NCBI RefSeq assembly: GCF_002001085.1
Contig: NZ_MUNU01000019.1
Location: 186,001 to 250,000 of the forward strand
Direction of reading: 5' to 3'
From: Rhodanobacter sp. B05
GTDB taxonomy: Bacteria > Pseudomonadota > Gammaproteobacteria > Xanthomonadales > Rhodanobacteraceae
DNA length: 64,000 nt
The notes under the pieces: generated by a model
Database searches by the model: none
What the model saw: only the letters and a program-made list of their open reading frames with translations
What the model was told of the DNA's origin: nothing
In this document: positions 31,197-39,881 of the stretch, one piece after another
Layout: the number at the start of each line of letters is the position of its first letter
How positions within the stretch are numbered: the stretch's first letter is position 1
Translations under genes and position numbers: made by a program

Positions 31197-31907
31197 GTGG
31201 AGACCGCCTCGATCCAGTTCGAACCGTTCGCCGAGGACGCACTGCTGCTGCGTTTCGACCATCGCATCGACGCGGCGATCAACGCGCGCGTGCATGCCGC
31301 CGTGGCCACCTTGCAGCGCGACCTGCCGCGACTGGAATGCGTGCCGGCCTATGCCAGCGTGCTGCTGCGCTTCGACCCACTGGCCTGGCGGGACGCCAAC
31401 ACCGCCGACCCGCACCAGGTGCTGGAATGTGCGGTACGCGCCGCACTTAGCGCGGGCGAAAGCTCGCCCCGGGCGCCGCACGAACGGGAGATTCCGGTGT
31501 GCTATGGCGGCGCCCACGGGCCGGACCTGGTCGACGTGGCACAACACCTCGACCTGACGATCGACGAGGTGACCGCCCGTCATGTCGCCGCCGATTATCG
31601 CGTGGCGATGCTCGGATTCGCGCCCGGCTTTCCCTATTTGCTGGGACTCGATCCGACGCTGGCGATGCCACGCCGTCGTGATCCACGCCAGCGCGTACCT
31701 GCCGGCAGCGTGGCGATCGGCGGCGCGCAGACCGGCATCTATCCGGAGCAGTTGCCCGGCGGCTGGCAACTGATCGGACGCACGCCGCTGCGCCTGTTCG
31801 ATGTTGCCGCCACGCCGCCCTCGCTGCTCGGCGCAGGCGACCGCGTGCGCTTCCGCGCCATCGGCGAGGACGAGTTCCGGCACCTCGAAGCGGAACAACG
31901 CGCATGA
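31197..31907 (+). CDS. pxpB: 5-oxoprolinase subunit PxpB (KipI-like)
   Basis: PxpB, with PxpC and PxpA, hydrolyses 5-oxoproline to glutamate using ATP. The 236-residue carboxyltransferase-like protein has REIPVCYGG, GFAPGFPYLLGLD, IGGAQTGIYPEQLPGGW and IGRTPLRLF. The GTG start at 31197 directly follows the HIT stop. It overlaps pxpC by 4 bp (ATGA). Confidence 0.95.
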   Translation: METASIQFEPFAEDALLLRFDHRIDAAINARVHAAVATLQRDLPRLECVPAYASVLLRFDPLAWRDANTADPHQVLECAVRAALSAGESSPRAPHEREIPVCYGGAHGPDLVDVAQHLDLTIDEVTARHVAADYRVAMLGFAPGFPYLLGLDPTLAMPRRRDPRQRVPAGSVAIGGAQTGIYPEQLPGGWQLIGRTPLRLFDVAATPPSLLGAGDRVRFRAIGEDEFRHLEAEQRA

Positions 31908-32902
31908 GCGTGAGCGTGCTCAAGCCGGGCCTGCTCAGCACGCTTCAGGACGCTGGCCGCCCTGGCCATGCCGCGATCGGTGTCGGTCGCGCTGGCGCCA
32001 TGGATGTGCCGGCCTGGCGGCTGGCCAATGCCCTGGTCGGCAATCACGGCGACGAGGCCGCGCTCGAATGCACCCTGCTTGGCCCGACCCTGCGTTTCGA
32101 ACGCGCCGTGTGGATTGCATTGACCGGCGCGCCGATCCAGGCGCAGGTTGGCGACGTCGCGCTACCGCCGTGGACGGCCTGCCATCTGCCCGCCGGCAGC
32201 GTGCTGCAACTCGGCGGCATGGCCATCGGCTGCCGCAGCTATCTGGCCGTGCGTGGTGGCTTCGACGTGACACCGGTACTGGGCAGCCTCAGCAGCGACC
32301 TGCATGCGCGGCTCGGCCATGAAGCCGGCCGCGCCCTGCAAGTCGGCGACGTGCTGCCGATCGGGCATGCCGGCGCGGTGCGCGAGCCAGACCCCACCCA
32401 ATCCGTCCATGCCTCGCCCTGGGGGCTGGATCCGCAGCCATGGTTCGACTTCGCATCGGCGCCCATCACGCTGTTGCACGGCAGTCACTGGTCGCAGCTG
32501 GACGAGGCCTCGCAACAACGCCTGCATGACGCCCGCTTCAGCATCGGCCAGGACAGCAACCGCACCGCCAGCCGTCTGGACGGCCAGACCCTGCAACTGC
32601 GCGCGCCACTGGAACTGATCTCCGAAGCCGCCCTGCCCGGCACCATGCAGTTGCCGCCCTCCGGCCAGCCGATCGTGCTGATGGCCGAAGCGCCGGTCAC
32701 CGGCGGCTATCCGCGCATCGGCCAGATCGCCGCGGTCGACCTGCCGCGGCTGGCACAGCGCCGGCCCGGCGATGCCGTATGCTTTCGGCATGCCAGCCTG
32801 GAAGACGCGATCGTCCGACTGGCCGCACGCGAGCGGGCGCTCGGCGCACTGCTGAAACATGTGGCGCAACGACTGCAACAAGATGGATGCACCAACGCAT
32901 GA
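31904..32902 (+). CDS. pxpC: 5-oxoprolinase subunit PxpC
   Basis: The 332-residue carboxyltransferase-domain protein of the KipA/PxpC family shows KPGLLSTLQDAGRPGHAAIG, GRAGAMDVPAWRLAN and PVTGGYPRIGQIAAVDLPRLAQ. It forms the oxoprolinase complex with PxpB. Both junctions are 4-bp overlaps (with pxpB and pxpA), so the subunits are translationally coupled. Confidence 0.95.
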   Translation: MSVSVLKPGLLSTLQDAGRPGHAAIGVGRAGAMDVPAWRLANALVGNHGDEAALECTLLGPTLRFERAVWIALTGAPIQAQVGDVALPPWTACHLPAGSVLQLGGMAIGCRSYLAVRGGFDVTPVLGSLSSDLHARLGHEAGRALQVGDVLPIGHAGAVREPDPTQSVHASPWGLDPQPWFDFASAPITLLHGSHWSQLDEASQQRLHDARFSIGQDSNRTASRLDGQTLQLRAPLELISEAALPGTMQLPPSGQPIVLMAEAPVTGGYPRIGQIAAVDLPRLAQRRPGDAVCFRHASLEDAIVRLAARERALGALLKHVAQRLQQDGCTNA

Positions 32903-33663
32903 CACGCATCGACCTCAACTGCGACCTTGGCGAATCCTTCGGCGCGTGGCGCATGGGCGAGGATGCGACGCTGCTGGAACTGGTCAGCTCGGCCAACATC
33001 GCCTGTGGCTTCCATGCCGGCGATCCGCTGATCATGCAGCAGACGGTGCGCCTGGCCGCGGCACGCGGCGTGGCGATCGGCGCGCATGTCTCGCTGCCCG
33101 ATCTGCAGGGCTTCGGCCGGCGCGAGATGCGCGTCAGCGCGGACGAGGCCGGCGCCATGACGCTGTACCAACTCGGCGCCCTGCACGCCTTTGTCCGGGC
33201 TGCCGGCACGCGGCTGGCCCACGTCAAACCGCATGGCGCGCTGTACAACATGGCCGCGCGCGACCGTGCGCTGGCCGATGCGATCGCCCGTGCCGCGCAG
33301 GCGTTCGATCCGCAGCTGATCCTGTTCGGCCTCGCCGCCTCGGCATTGATCGACGCCGGCAAGGCGATCGGATTACCGGTGGCGGCGGAAGCGTTCGCCG
33401 ACCGTCGCTATTGCGCCGATGGCTCGCTGCAACCGCGTGGCGAGGCCGGTGCGGTGATCGATGACAACGACGACGCCCTGGAACAGGCGCTGGGCATCGC
33501 CCGCGACGGCGTGGTGGTGACGGTCGATGGCAGCCGGGTGAACCTGCGCGCCGACACGCTGTGCCTGCACGGTGACGGTGTGCATGCCGTGCAGTTGGCG
33601 CGCCAGTTGCGCGCCGCGCTCGAGCAGGCCGGCGTTCGCATCGCGGCCCCGGGCACCGCATGA
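32899..33663 (+). CDS. pxpA: 5-oxoprolinase subunit PxpA (LamB/YcsF)
   Basis: The 254-residue LamB/YcsF-family subunit is a TIM-barrel-like partner that binds the lactam. Motifs are IDLNCDLGESFGAW, ANIACGFHAGDP, VAIGAHVSLPD and HVKPHGALYN. The start ATG overlaps the pxpC stop. An upstream in-frame extension over pxpC is rejected because the family begins MTRIDLNCDLGE. Confidence 0.96.
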   Translation: MTRIDLNCDLGESFGAWRMGEDATLLELVSSANIACGFHAGDPLIMQQTVRLAAARGVAIGAHVSLPDLQGFGRREMRVSADEAGAMTLYQLGALHAFVRAAGTRLAHVKPHGALYNMAARDRALADAIARAAQAFDPQLILFGLAASALIDAGKAIGLPVAAEAFADRRYCADGSLQPRGEAGAVIDDNDDALEQALGIARDGVVVTVDGSRVNLRADTLCLHGDGVHAVQLARQLRAALEQAGVRIAAPGTA

Positions 33664-33694
33664 TTCTGCCCTCCACTGCCCGCACGAGGAACGC

Positions 33695-34390
33695 ATGAAC
33701 TACTGGCCCCTGCTTGGCGTCGCGGTGATCGTGATCGGCTTCGCGCTGCGTTTCAACGCGGTGCCGGTGGTGGTCACCGCCGCCCTGGTCAGCGGCTTGC
33801 TGGCCGGTCTGTCGGTGCCCGACCTGCTTGCCCTGCTCGGCAACAGTTTCGTGTCGGCGCGGATGTTGTTGCTGTTTGTGCTGACGCTGCCGGCGATCGG
33901 TCTGCTTGAACACGCCGGCCTGCGCGAACATGCGCAGCGCTGGATGGCACGCATGCAAAGCCTGACCCTGGCACGCTTGCTGATCGGCTACCTGCTGCTG
34001 CGCCAGTTGCTGGCCACGGTGGGCCTGACCGGCGTCGCCGGCCCCGCACAGACGGTGCGCCCCTTGCTGGCGCCGATGGGCGAGGCCGCGGCGGAAAAGA
34101 TTCTTCCAGGTTTCGATGAAGCCGACCGCGAGGAACTGCGTGCGGTTGCCGCCGCCACCGACAATATCGGACGCTTCTTCGGCGAAGACGTGTTCATTGC
34201 GTTGGGCGCGGTACTGCTGATCCAGGGCTTTTACAGCCAGCATGGCATCGAGCTGAGCCCGCTGGCAATCGCGCTGTGGGCGTTGCCCACGGCGATCGCC
34301 GCGTTCGCGATCCAGTCGGTGCGCATATGGTTGTACCAGCGTCGCCTGCAGCGTCGCGCCGCCGCCCCGCGCCATCGACAGGACGCCTGA
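33695..34390 (+). CDS. DUF969 membrane protein, candidate 5-oxoproline carrier part
   Basis: The 231-residue protein has about five hydrophobic segments (such as LLGVAVIVIGFALRF and MLLLFVLTLPAIGLL) and matches DUF969. A good ribosome-binding GAGGA precedes the ATG at 33695. DUF969 and DUF979 are nearly always adjacent and often neighbour pxp/pcp genes, so a two-component pyroglutamate permease is likely by context. No transport has been shown here. Confidence 0.88.
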   Translation: MNYWPLLGVAVIVIGFALRFNAVPVVVTAALVSGLLAGLSVPDLLALLGNSFVSARMLLLFVLTLPAIGLLEHAGLREHAQRWMARMQSLTLARLLIGYLLLRQLLATVGLTGVAGPAQTVRPLLAPMGEAAAEKILPGFDEADREELRAVAAATDNIGRFFGEDVFIALGAVLLIQGFYSQHGIELSPLAIALWALPTAIAAFAIQSVRIWLYQRRLQRRAAAPRHRQDA

Positions 34391-34392
34391 GC

Positions 34393-35361
34393 ATGTTGCG
34401 CATCGAACATGCGTACTGGCTGATCGCGGCGTTCCTGCTCTACAGCGGCTGGCGCAACCTGCGCGACGGGCATGGATGGCATGCCGCATTCTGGACTGTG
34501 CTCGGACTGCTGTTCGGTGCGGGCGACTTCATCCTGGCGCAATCGGCCGCAGGCCACGCGCTACCGGCACAGGTCGCCGGTGCTGGCGTGATCGCACTGG
34601 CCTTGCTGGCGCCACGGCTGAAACGCATGGCGCATCCGGAGAGCAGCAGCGCGGAACAGCGCCTGCAATCGGCGATCCGGCTGGGACACAAGCTGTTGGT
34701 GCCCGCCCTGCTGATTCCGCTGGTCACCCTGCTGGTTGCACTGTTTGGGGCGCACGTGGTGATCGGCGGGCAGGCGCTGTTCGCCGCGCCGCAGATGACG
34801 CTGACCGGACTTGCGCTGGCCTGCGTGGTGGCGCTGTTCGCGGCTTCGGTGATTGCACGCACGCCCATGCACGAAGGTGCGGCCGAGGGCCGGCGCCTGC
34901 TCGACGCGATCGGCTGGGCTGCCTTGCTGCCGCTGTTGCTGGCGGCGCTGGGCCAGGTATTCACCCGGAGCGGCGTGGGCGCTGCCATCGCGGCGATCGC
35001 CACCGATTTCCTGCCCACCGGCAATGCCACCGCGGCGCTGCTGACCTTCGCGCTGGGCATGGTGCTGTTCACCGTGATCATGGGCAATGCGTTCGCCGCC
35101 TTCCCGGTGATGATGGCCGGCATCGGCCTGCCGCTCTTGATCCACCAGCATGGCGCGCATCCGGCCATCCTCGGCTCGATGGGCATGCTGTGCGGCTACT
35201 GCGGCACCCTGCTCACGCCGATGGCCGCCGACTTCAACCTGGTGCCCGCGGCACTGCTGGAACTGCGCAATCCCTACGGGGTGATCAAGGCGCAAGCGTG
35301 GAGCGCGCTGTGGATCTTCATCAGCACCTTCGTGCTGATGTGGCTGCTGGTGTTCCGCTGA
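34393..35361 (+). CDS. DUF979 membrane protein, partner of the DUF969 protein
   Basis: The 322-residue protein has about nine hydrophobic segments and matches DUF979: LLYSGWRNLRDG, PTGNATAALLTFALGM and GSMGMLCGYCGTLLTPMAADF. It starts 2 bp after the DUF969 stop. Together the two look like the halves of a carrier. The Gly-rich helix-breaking loop around YCGTLLTPMA is reminiscent of ion-coupled symporters, which is inference. Confidence 0.88.
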   Translation: MLRIEHAYWLIAAFLLYSGWRNLRDGHGWHAAFWTVLGLLFGAGDFILAQSAAGHALPAQVAGAGVIALALLAPRLKRMAHPESSSAEQRLQSAIRLGHKLLVPALLIPLVTLLVALFGAHVVIGGQALFAAPQMTLTGLALACVVALFAASVIARTPMHEGAAEGRRLLDAIGWAALLPLLLAALGQVFTRSGVGAAIAAIATDFLPTGNATAALLTFALGMVLFTVIMGNAFAAFPVMMAGIGLPLLIHQHGAHPAILGSMGMLCGYCGTLLTPMAADFNLVPAALLELRNPYGVIKAQAWSALWIFISTFVLMWLLVFR

Positions 35362-35375
35362 ATCGAGGGATACCC

Positions 35376-36032
35376 ATGAACAAGACCCTGCCACGCATCC
35401 TGCTGACCGGCTTCGACCCGTTCGATGGCGAAACCGTCAACCCCTCGTGGGAAGCCGTGCGCGCCCTGCACGGGCGACGCACCGGCGGGCATCTGGTGGT
35501 GGCGCGCCAGCTGCCAACCGAGTTCGCCGCCTCGCTGCGACTGCTCACGGCTGCCATGCGTGAGCTGAAACCGGCAATCGTGCTGGGCGTAGGCCAGGCC
35601 GGCGGCCGGCCGCAGCTGTCGCTGGAACGGGTGGCGATCAACCTGCAGGACGCACGCATCCCGGACAATGCCGGTGCGCAGCCGATCGACGAGCCGGTGA
35701 TCGCCGGTGCCCCGGCCGCGTATTTCAGCACGCTGCCGCTCAAGTCCATGCTGGCGGCGCTGCACGATGCCGGCTTGCCGGCCGGGATATCGCACAGCGC
35801 CGGCACCTATGTCTGCAACCACATCGCCTACGCGATGCTGCACCTGGCGGCAGAAAAGCGCGGCGTGCGCGCCGGCTTCATCCACATTCCCTATTTGCCG
35901 GAGCAAGCCGCAGGGTTGCGCGGCGCGGCCAGCATGGCGCAGCCCGAGGTGGAGCGTGCCCTGATGATCGCGTTGCACACGGCAGCAACCACCCGCGTCG
36001 ACCGCAAACTCAGCGGCGGCAGCCTTGCCTGA
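35376..36032 (+). CDS. pcp: Pyroglutamyl-peptidase I
   Basis: Pcp removes N-terminal pyroglutamate from peptides, which feeds the adjacent oxoprolinase. The 218-residue cysteine peptidase (family C15) shows LTGFDPFDGETVNPSWEAV, the catalytic Glu in LERVAINLQD, Cys in AGTYVCNHIAY and His in FIHIPYLPEQ. It starts 14 bp after DUF979 and ends the run with a hairpin terminator. Confidence 0.96.
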   Translation: MNKTLPRILLTGFDPFDGETVNPSWEAVRALHGRRTGGHLVVARQLPTEFAASLRLLTAAMRELKPAIVLGVGQAGGRPQLSLERVAINLQDARIPDNAGAQPIDEPVIAGAPAAYFSTLPLKSMLAALHDAGLPAGISHSAGTYVCNHIAYAMLHLAAEKRGVRAGFIHIPYLPEQAAGLRGAASMAQPEVERALMIALHTAATTRVDRKLSGGSLA

Positions 36033-36059
36033 AGCGGTCCGGAAACCTGTCCCGCCATG

Positions 36060-36095
36060 TGCACAGGCCGGCGACCGGGGTCGCGGGCCTGTGCA
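36060..36095. terminator. Hairpin ending the pyroglutamate operon
   Basis: TGCACAGGCC pairs with GGCCTGTGCA. An inner GCGAC/GTCGC stem closes on a CGGG loop, with one G-G mismatch. It lies between the convergent pcp and lipoprotein genes, so it can act for both strands. A poly-U tract is lacking. Confidence 0.75.
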
Positions 36096-36127
36096 ATGGA
36101 CGCGGATTCATTGCAGCGCGGGCAGGA

Positions 36128-36616
36128 TCAGCCGCCGAGCCCGTTGCCCTGGGTGTGATCCTGCGGCGGAGGCGCCTCGACCGGTGCGTGCTGATGATAA
36201 TCCTCCAGCTTGCGCGCCTTGGTATTGACCGGGCTGATCTCGGTCAGGCGGCCCTTGTGGTCGAAGAAATAGGCCTTGAACCCGTAGTCGATCGACATGC
36301 GCGCCATGTATTGCAGGTGCTTCTTGCCTACCTTCGCATCGTCGCTGTCGATCAGCAGCACCTTCTTGGGCAGACGTCCCTGGTCGCGCAGGTAGGAGAA
36401 ATGACTGCCCGCATCGGTGGCCGAAAGCACCGCGCCGTCGATCAGGAACTGGCCGTCCTTGTAGGACTCCATGGTCAGGTCGAACTGACCCTTCATCGAC
36501 GTCGCTAGATTCTGCTCCTGCTTGACCTCGCCGCGATGGCAACCGGCCAGCAACAGGACACTGCCCAGCATGATCGCGGCCGTGATGCGGGCAAGCAGGG
36601 TGGACGTTCGGCTCAT
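36128..36616 (-). CDS. Small lipoprotein, unknown function
   Basis: The 162-residue protein has a lipoprotein signal with the box LLLAGC near residues 22-26. The mature part (MKGQFDLTMESYKDGQFLIDG onwards) shows no recognised family. The C-terminus is Pro/Gly/His-rich. It is transcribed alone and converges with pcp. Confidence 0.75.
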   Translation of the reverse strand: MSRTSTLLARITAAIMLGSVLLLAGCHRGEVKQEQNLATSMKGQFDLTMESYKDGQFLIDGAVLSATDAGSHFSYLRDQGRLPKKVLLIDSDDAKVGKKHLQYMARMSIDYGFKAYFFDHKGRLTEISPVNTKARKLEDYHQHAPVEAPPPQDHTQGNGLGG

Positions 36617-36713
36617 GCGGATCTCCTGGAAGGGCGTTTGTCGCAGGGGATGAAGTCTAGCAGCCTGTCGGCTTCCGGTTCGCGGGTTCGCGGCGCCGTT
36701 CAGGCAGGCGTTC

Positions 36714-37280
36714 TCAAGTGCGCGGCAGGGTCACGCCCTGCTGGCCCTGGTACTTGCCGCCGCGGTCCTTGTAGCTGGTCTCGCATTCCTCGTCGGATTC
36801 GAGGAACAGCATCTGCGCCACGCCTTCGTTGGCGTAGATTTTTGCGGGCAGCGGCGTGGTGTTGGAGAACTCCAGCGTCACGTGGCCTTCCCACTCCGGC
36901 TCCAGCGGCGTCACGTTGACGATGATGCCGCAACGCGCATATGTGCTCTTGCCCAGGCAGATCGTCAGCACCTTGCGCGGGATGCGGAAGTATTCGACCG
37001 TGCGCGCCAGTGCGAACGAATTCGGCGGGATGATGCACACGTCCGCCTCGACATCGACGAAGCTCGACGGATCGAACGACTTCGGATCCACGATGGTGGA
37101 ATTGATATTGGTGAAGATCTTGAACTCACGTGCGCAACGCACGTCGTAGCCGTAGCTGGAGGTGCCGTAGGAGATCAGCTTGTTGCCGTCGCGCAGCTTG
37201 ATCTGGCCTGGCTCGAACGGCTCGATCATGCCCTGGCTCTCGGCCATGCGGCGGATCCACTTGTCGGGTTTGATGCTCAC
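36714..37280 (-). CDS. dcd: dCTP deaminase
   Basis: Dcd deaminates dCTP to dUTP, the precursor of dTTP. The 188-residue sequence starts at a GTG ([20 protein letters not shown]), exactly the Pseudomonas-type length. Motifs are [52 protein letters not shown] and [12 protein letters not shown]. An in-frame upstream ATG adds 18 residues without homology and is not used. Confidence 0.97.
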   Translation of the reverse strand: MSIKPDKWIRRMAESQGMIEPFEPGQIKLRDGNKLISYGTSSYGYDVRCAREFKIFTNINSTIVDPKSFDPSSFVDVEADVCIIPPNSFALARTVEYFRIPRKVLTICLGKSTYARCGIIVNVTPLEPEWEGHVTLEFSNTTPLPAKIYANEGVAQMLFLESDEECETSYKDRGGKYQGQQGVTLPRT

Positions 37281-37384
37281 GCTGACTCCGGTCGGTAACG
37301 ATGCCACCCGATTCGGTCGGGCGTAAAACGACAAAAATACATGGTCGGGACACCCCCGCGCCAGCCACCCGCGCCGCCGTCCCC

Positions 37385-37512
37385 GTAGGAGCCCGCTCGC
37401 GGGCGATGCTCTTTTTTCGGGATTCGGGATTCGGGATTCGGGATTCGGGATTCGGGATTCGGGATTCGGGATTCGGGATTCGCAAGAGCATCGCCCGCCA
37501 GCGGGCTCCTAC
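37385..37512. repeat. GTAGGAGC inverted repeat flanking nine GGGATTC heptamers
   Basis: Left arm GTAGGAGCCCGCTCGCGGGC... (37385-37413) and right arm (37484-37512) are 29-nt inverted copies with one mismatch. Between them lie nine perfect tandem copies of GGGATTC (37419-37481). The right arm supplies the TAG stop of the FMN reductase gene. The arms belong to the same family as 9411-9503 and 47982-48010. Whether the heptamers are a slippage expansion in the loop is inference. Confidence 0.8.
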
Positions 37513-38060
37513 GACGGGCCGAAGGGGATCTCGGTGAGGAGGACATCCAGCGCTGTACGCAATTCCGTGCAGCGTTCCGCACTGGCCAGCACCTGGGCCG
37601 CCGTGCAGCCGGCCCCCGGCAGCGCCACCGGCACCGGCTGCGACGTCAGCAACTGCGCGGACATGGTGGTCAGGATTTCCGCCAGTGCCTCCTGCGCATG
37701 GTACGAACCACGCGCCGCGGTGTTCAGTAGCAGGATTGGCTTGCCCGGAAATTCCAGGCTGCCCACCAGCCAGTCGAGCAGATTCTTGAATGCGCCGGGC
37801 ACGCCGTGGGCGTATTCGGGGCAGGCGATCAGCAAGGCATCCGCGCGACCGACCACTTCACGCAGCGCCTGCACCGATGCGGGCACGGCATCGGCTTCAT
37901 CATCCGGATTGAACAGCGGCAAGCTGCCGAGGCCGTCGTACAACACCAGCTTCAGCGTCGCCGGTGCCAGCTGTTGCGCGGCCTGCAACGCGGCGGTATT
38001 CGACGACAGCCGGCGCAGGCTGCCGCACAGGCAGAGCACGCGCCGTGCCGGCGCCGTCAT
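37509..38060 (-). CDS. NADPH-dependent FMN reductase family protein
   Basis: The 183-residue flavodoxin-like protein has the FMN loop LCLCGSLRRLSSNTAAL, LIACPEYAHGVPGAFKNLLDWL and LLNTAARGSYHAQEAL. The family (SsuE/ArsH/azoreductase type) passes electrons from NADPH to flavin or quinones. It starts inside the end of apbC (4-bp overlap). Its stop codon is part of the GTAGGAGC repeat, so the last residues (GPS) may not be the ancestral end. Confidence 0.9.
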   Translation of the reverse strand: MTAPARRVLCLCGSLRRLSSNTAALQAAQQLAPATLKLVLYDGLGSLPLFNPDDEADAVPASVQALREVVGRADALLIACPEYAHGVPGAFKNLLDWLVGSLEFPGKPILLLNTAARGSYHAQEALAEILTTMSAQLLTSQPVPVALPGAGCTAAQVLASAERCTELRTALDVLLTEIPFGPS

Positions 38061-39151
38061 GCCGCGGGCACGCCCTGCACCACGATCTTGCCCAGCCCCA
38101 GCGACTTGTTGCGCGGCTGCCGCGACAGCCGACCGGCCGCGTTGCGGGCGATCTCGCGATAGCGGGCGGCAAGGTCGGATTCCGGCATCGCCACCACGGT
38201 GGGGTTGCCGCCATCGGCCTGCTCGCGGATGCGGATGTCCAGCGGCAGCGAACCGAGATAAGCCACATCGTACTGCTCCGCCATGCGCGCGCCGCCGCCT
38301 TCGCCGAAGATGTGTTCCTCCTGGCCGCAGTTCGAGCAGATGTGGGTGGCCATGTTCTCCACCACGCCGAGCACCGGCACCTCGACCTTCTCGAACATCT
38401 TCAGCGCCTTGCGCGCGTCCAGCAGGGCGATGTCCTGCGGCGTGGTGACGATCACCGCACCGGCCACCGGCACCTTCTGCGACAGCGTGAGCTGGATGTC
38501 GCCGGTGCCCGGCGGCAGGTCGACGATCAAATAATCGAGCTGCTCCCAACGCGTGTCGGTAAGCAGTTGCATCATCGCCTGGGTGACCATCGGGCCACGC
38601 CAGATCATCGGCGTGTCGGCCTCGACCAGGAAACCGATCGACATCACCGGCATGCCATGGGCCTGCATCGGGATGATGCTCTTGCCGTCCGGCGAGCTCG
38701 GCTTGCCGCTGACGCCGAGCATGGTCGGCTGGCTGGGGCCGTAGATGTCCGCGTCCAGCACGCCGACCTTCGCGCCTTCGGCCTGCAGCGCCAGCGCCAG
38801 GTTCGCCGCCACCGTGGACTTGCCCACGCCGCCCTTGCCGGAGGCCACCACGATGATGTTCTTGACGTTCGGCAGCGGGCCCAGCGTGCCCTGCACCTTG
38901 TGCACGTGGATGCGGCTGGTGATCGACACGGCCGCCGACGCGATCGCCGGATCGGCTTCCAGTGCCTGACGCACGCGTGCGGTGAGATCGTCGATCGCAC
39001 TGGCGGCCGGATAGCCCAGTTGCAGGTCCACCGACACCTTGGCGCCGTCCACGCCGATCGCGCGCACCGCCTCGGCCAAGGTCGCGCCGGTATGGGAGTC
39101 GGTCAGCCCGCCAAGGATCTGGCGGACCAGGGCTTCGTTCGCCTGTGTCAT
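38057..39151 (-). CDS. apbC: Iron-sulfur cluster carrier protein (Mrp/ApbC)
   Basis: The 364-residue P-loop ATPase loads Fe-S clusters on target proteins. It has an N-terminal DUF59 domain, the deviant Walker A GKGGVGKSTVAANLA, ADIYGPSQPTMLG, DLPPGTGDIQLTL and the cluster-binding CSNCG motif. It sits before the FMN reductase gene with a 4-bp overlap. Expected gammaproteobacterial form. Confidence 0.95.
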   Translation of the reverse strand: MTQANEALVRQILGGLTDSHTGATLAEAVRAIGVDGAKVSVDLQLGYPAASAIDDLTARVRQALEADPAIASAAVSITSRIHVHKVQGTLGPLPNVKNIIVVASGKGGVGKSTVAANLALALQAEGAKVGVLDADIYGPSQPTMLGVSGKPSSPDGKSIIPMQAHGMPVMSIGFLVEADTPMIWRGPMVTQAMMQLLTDTRWEQLDYLIVDLPPGTGDIQLTLSQKVPVAGAVIVTTPQDIALLDARKALKMFEKVEVPVLGVVENMATHICSNCGQEEHIFGEGGGARMAEQYDVAYLGSLPLDIRIREQADGGNPTVVAMPESDLAARYREIARNAAGRLSRQPRNKSLGLGKIVVQGVPAA

Positions 39152-39329
39152 GTCGGTTCGGATGGTCGAGAGAGGCCCATTATGCCAGCCGTGCCGGCCT
39201 CACCGGCTGATGCAGATCAGCGCAGCACCTGCAGCTGAACGGTCGCCGCGCAATGGCGCAATGCAGCTTGACGACCCCGCCGATCCTCGCCAGTCTCGAT
39301 TCCATACGCTTTCGTACGGGAGGAGCACC

Positions 39330-39794
39330 ATGAAGCCAGTGTTTCGTTTTGCCATCGTCACCACTCTGCTGTTCGCCGCCGGCGCCGCACTCGCGGCCAA
39401 CGACACCCCGGTCGGCACCTGGAAGACCATCGACGACGAGAGCGGCCAGGCCAAGTCGATCGTGCAGATCACCGACAACAACGGCGAGCTGCAGGCGCAC
39501 ATCGTGAAACTGCTCAACCGCAGCCCGGAAGACATCGCCCGCGATGGCGCGGTGGCGGTGTGCAAGAAGTGCGATGGCGAGCGCAAGGACAAGCCGGTCG
39601 AAGGCATGAACATCATGTGGAGCGTGCACAAGGACGACGCTGTCTGGGACGGCGGCCATATCCTCGACCCCAAGAGCGGCAAGGTCTACAAGGTCAAGCT
39701 CTCGATGCTCGATGGCGGCCAGAAGCTCAATGTGCGCGGCTACATCGGCTTTTCCTGGGTCGGTCGCACCCAGGTGTGGGAACGGCAGGAATAA
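39330..39794 (+). CDS. DUF2147 periplasmic protein
   Basis: The 154-residue protein has a signal peptide (MKPVFRFAIVTTLLFAAGAALAA). The DUF2147 domain follows with TPVGTWKTIDDESGQAKS, CKKCDGERKDKPVEGMNI, ILDPKSGKVYKVKL and YIGFSWVGRTQVWERQ. The function is unknown, though the family is common in envelope proteins. Ribosome-binding AGGAG lies directly before the ATG. Confidence 0.9.
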   Translation: MKPVFRFAIVTTLLFAAGAALAANDTPVGTWKTIDDESGQAKSIVQITDNNGELQAHIVKLLNRSPEDIARDGAVAVCKKCDGERKDKPVEGMNIMWSVHKDDAVWDGGHILDPKSGKVYKVKLSMLDGGQKLNVRGYIGFSWVGRTQVWERQE

Positions 39795-39881
39795 GCGCCT
39801 CAACTGCTTCATGCGCGCCGTTGCATCAAGCCTCATGCCAGCGATCCTGGCCTGAGGCTTTTCATTTGGGCGAAACCAGGC

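Noticed and set aside
37419-37481. Tandem heptamers that might suggest a CRISPR array
   Set aside because: Units are 7 bp with no spacers and no cas genes nearby; it is a simple tandem repeat.
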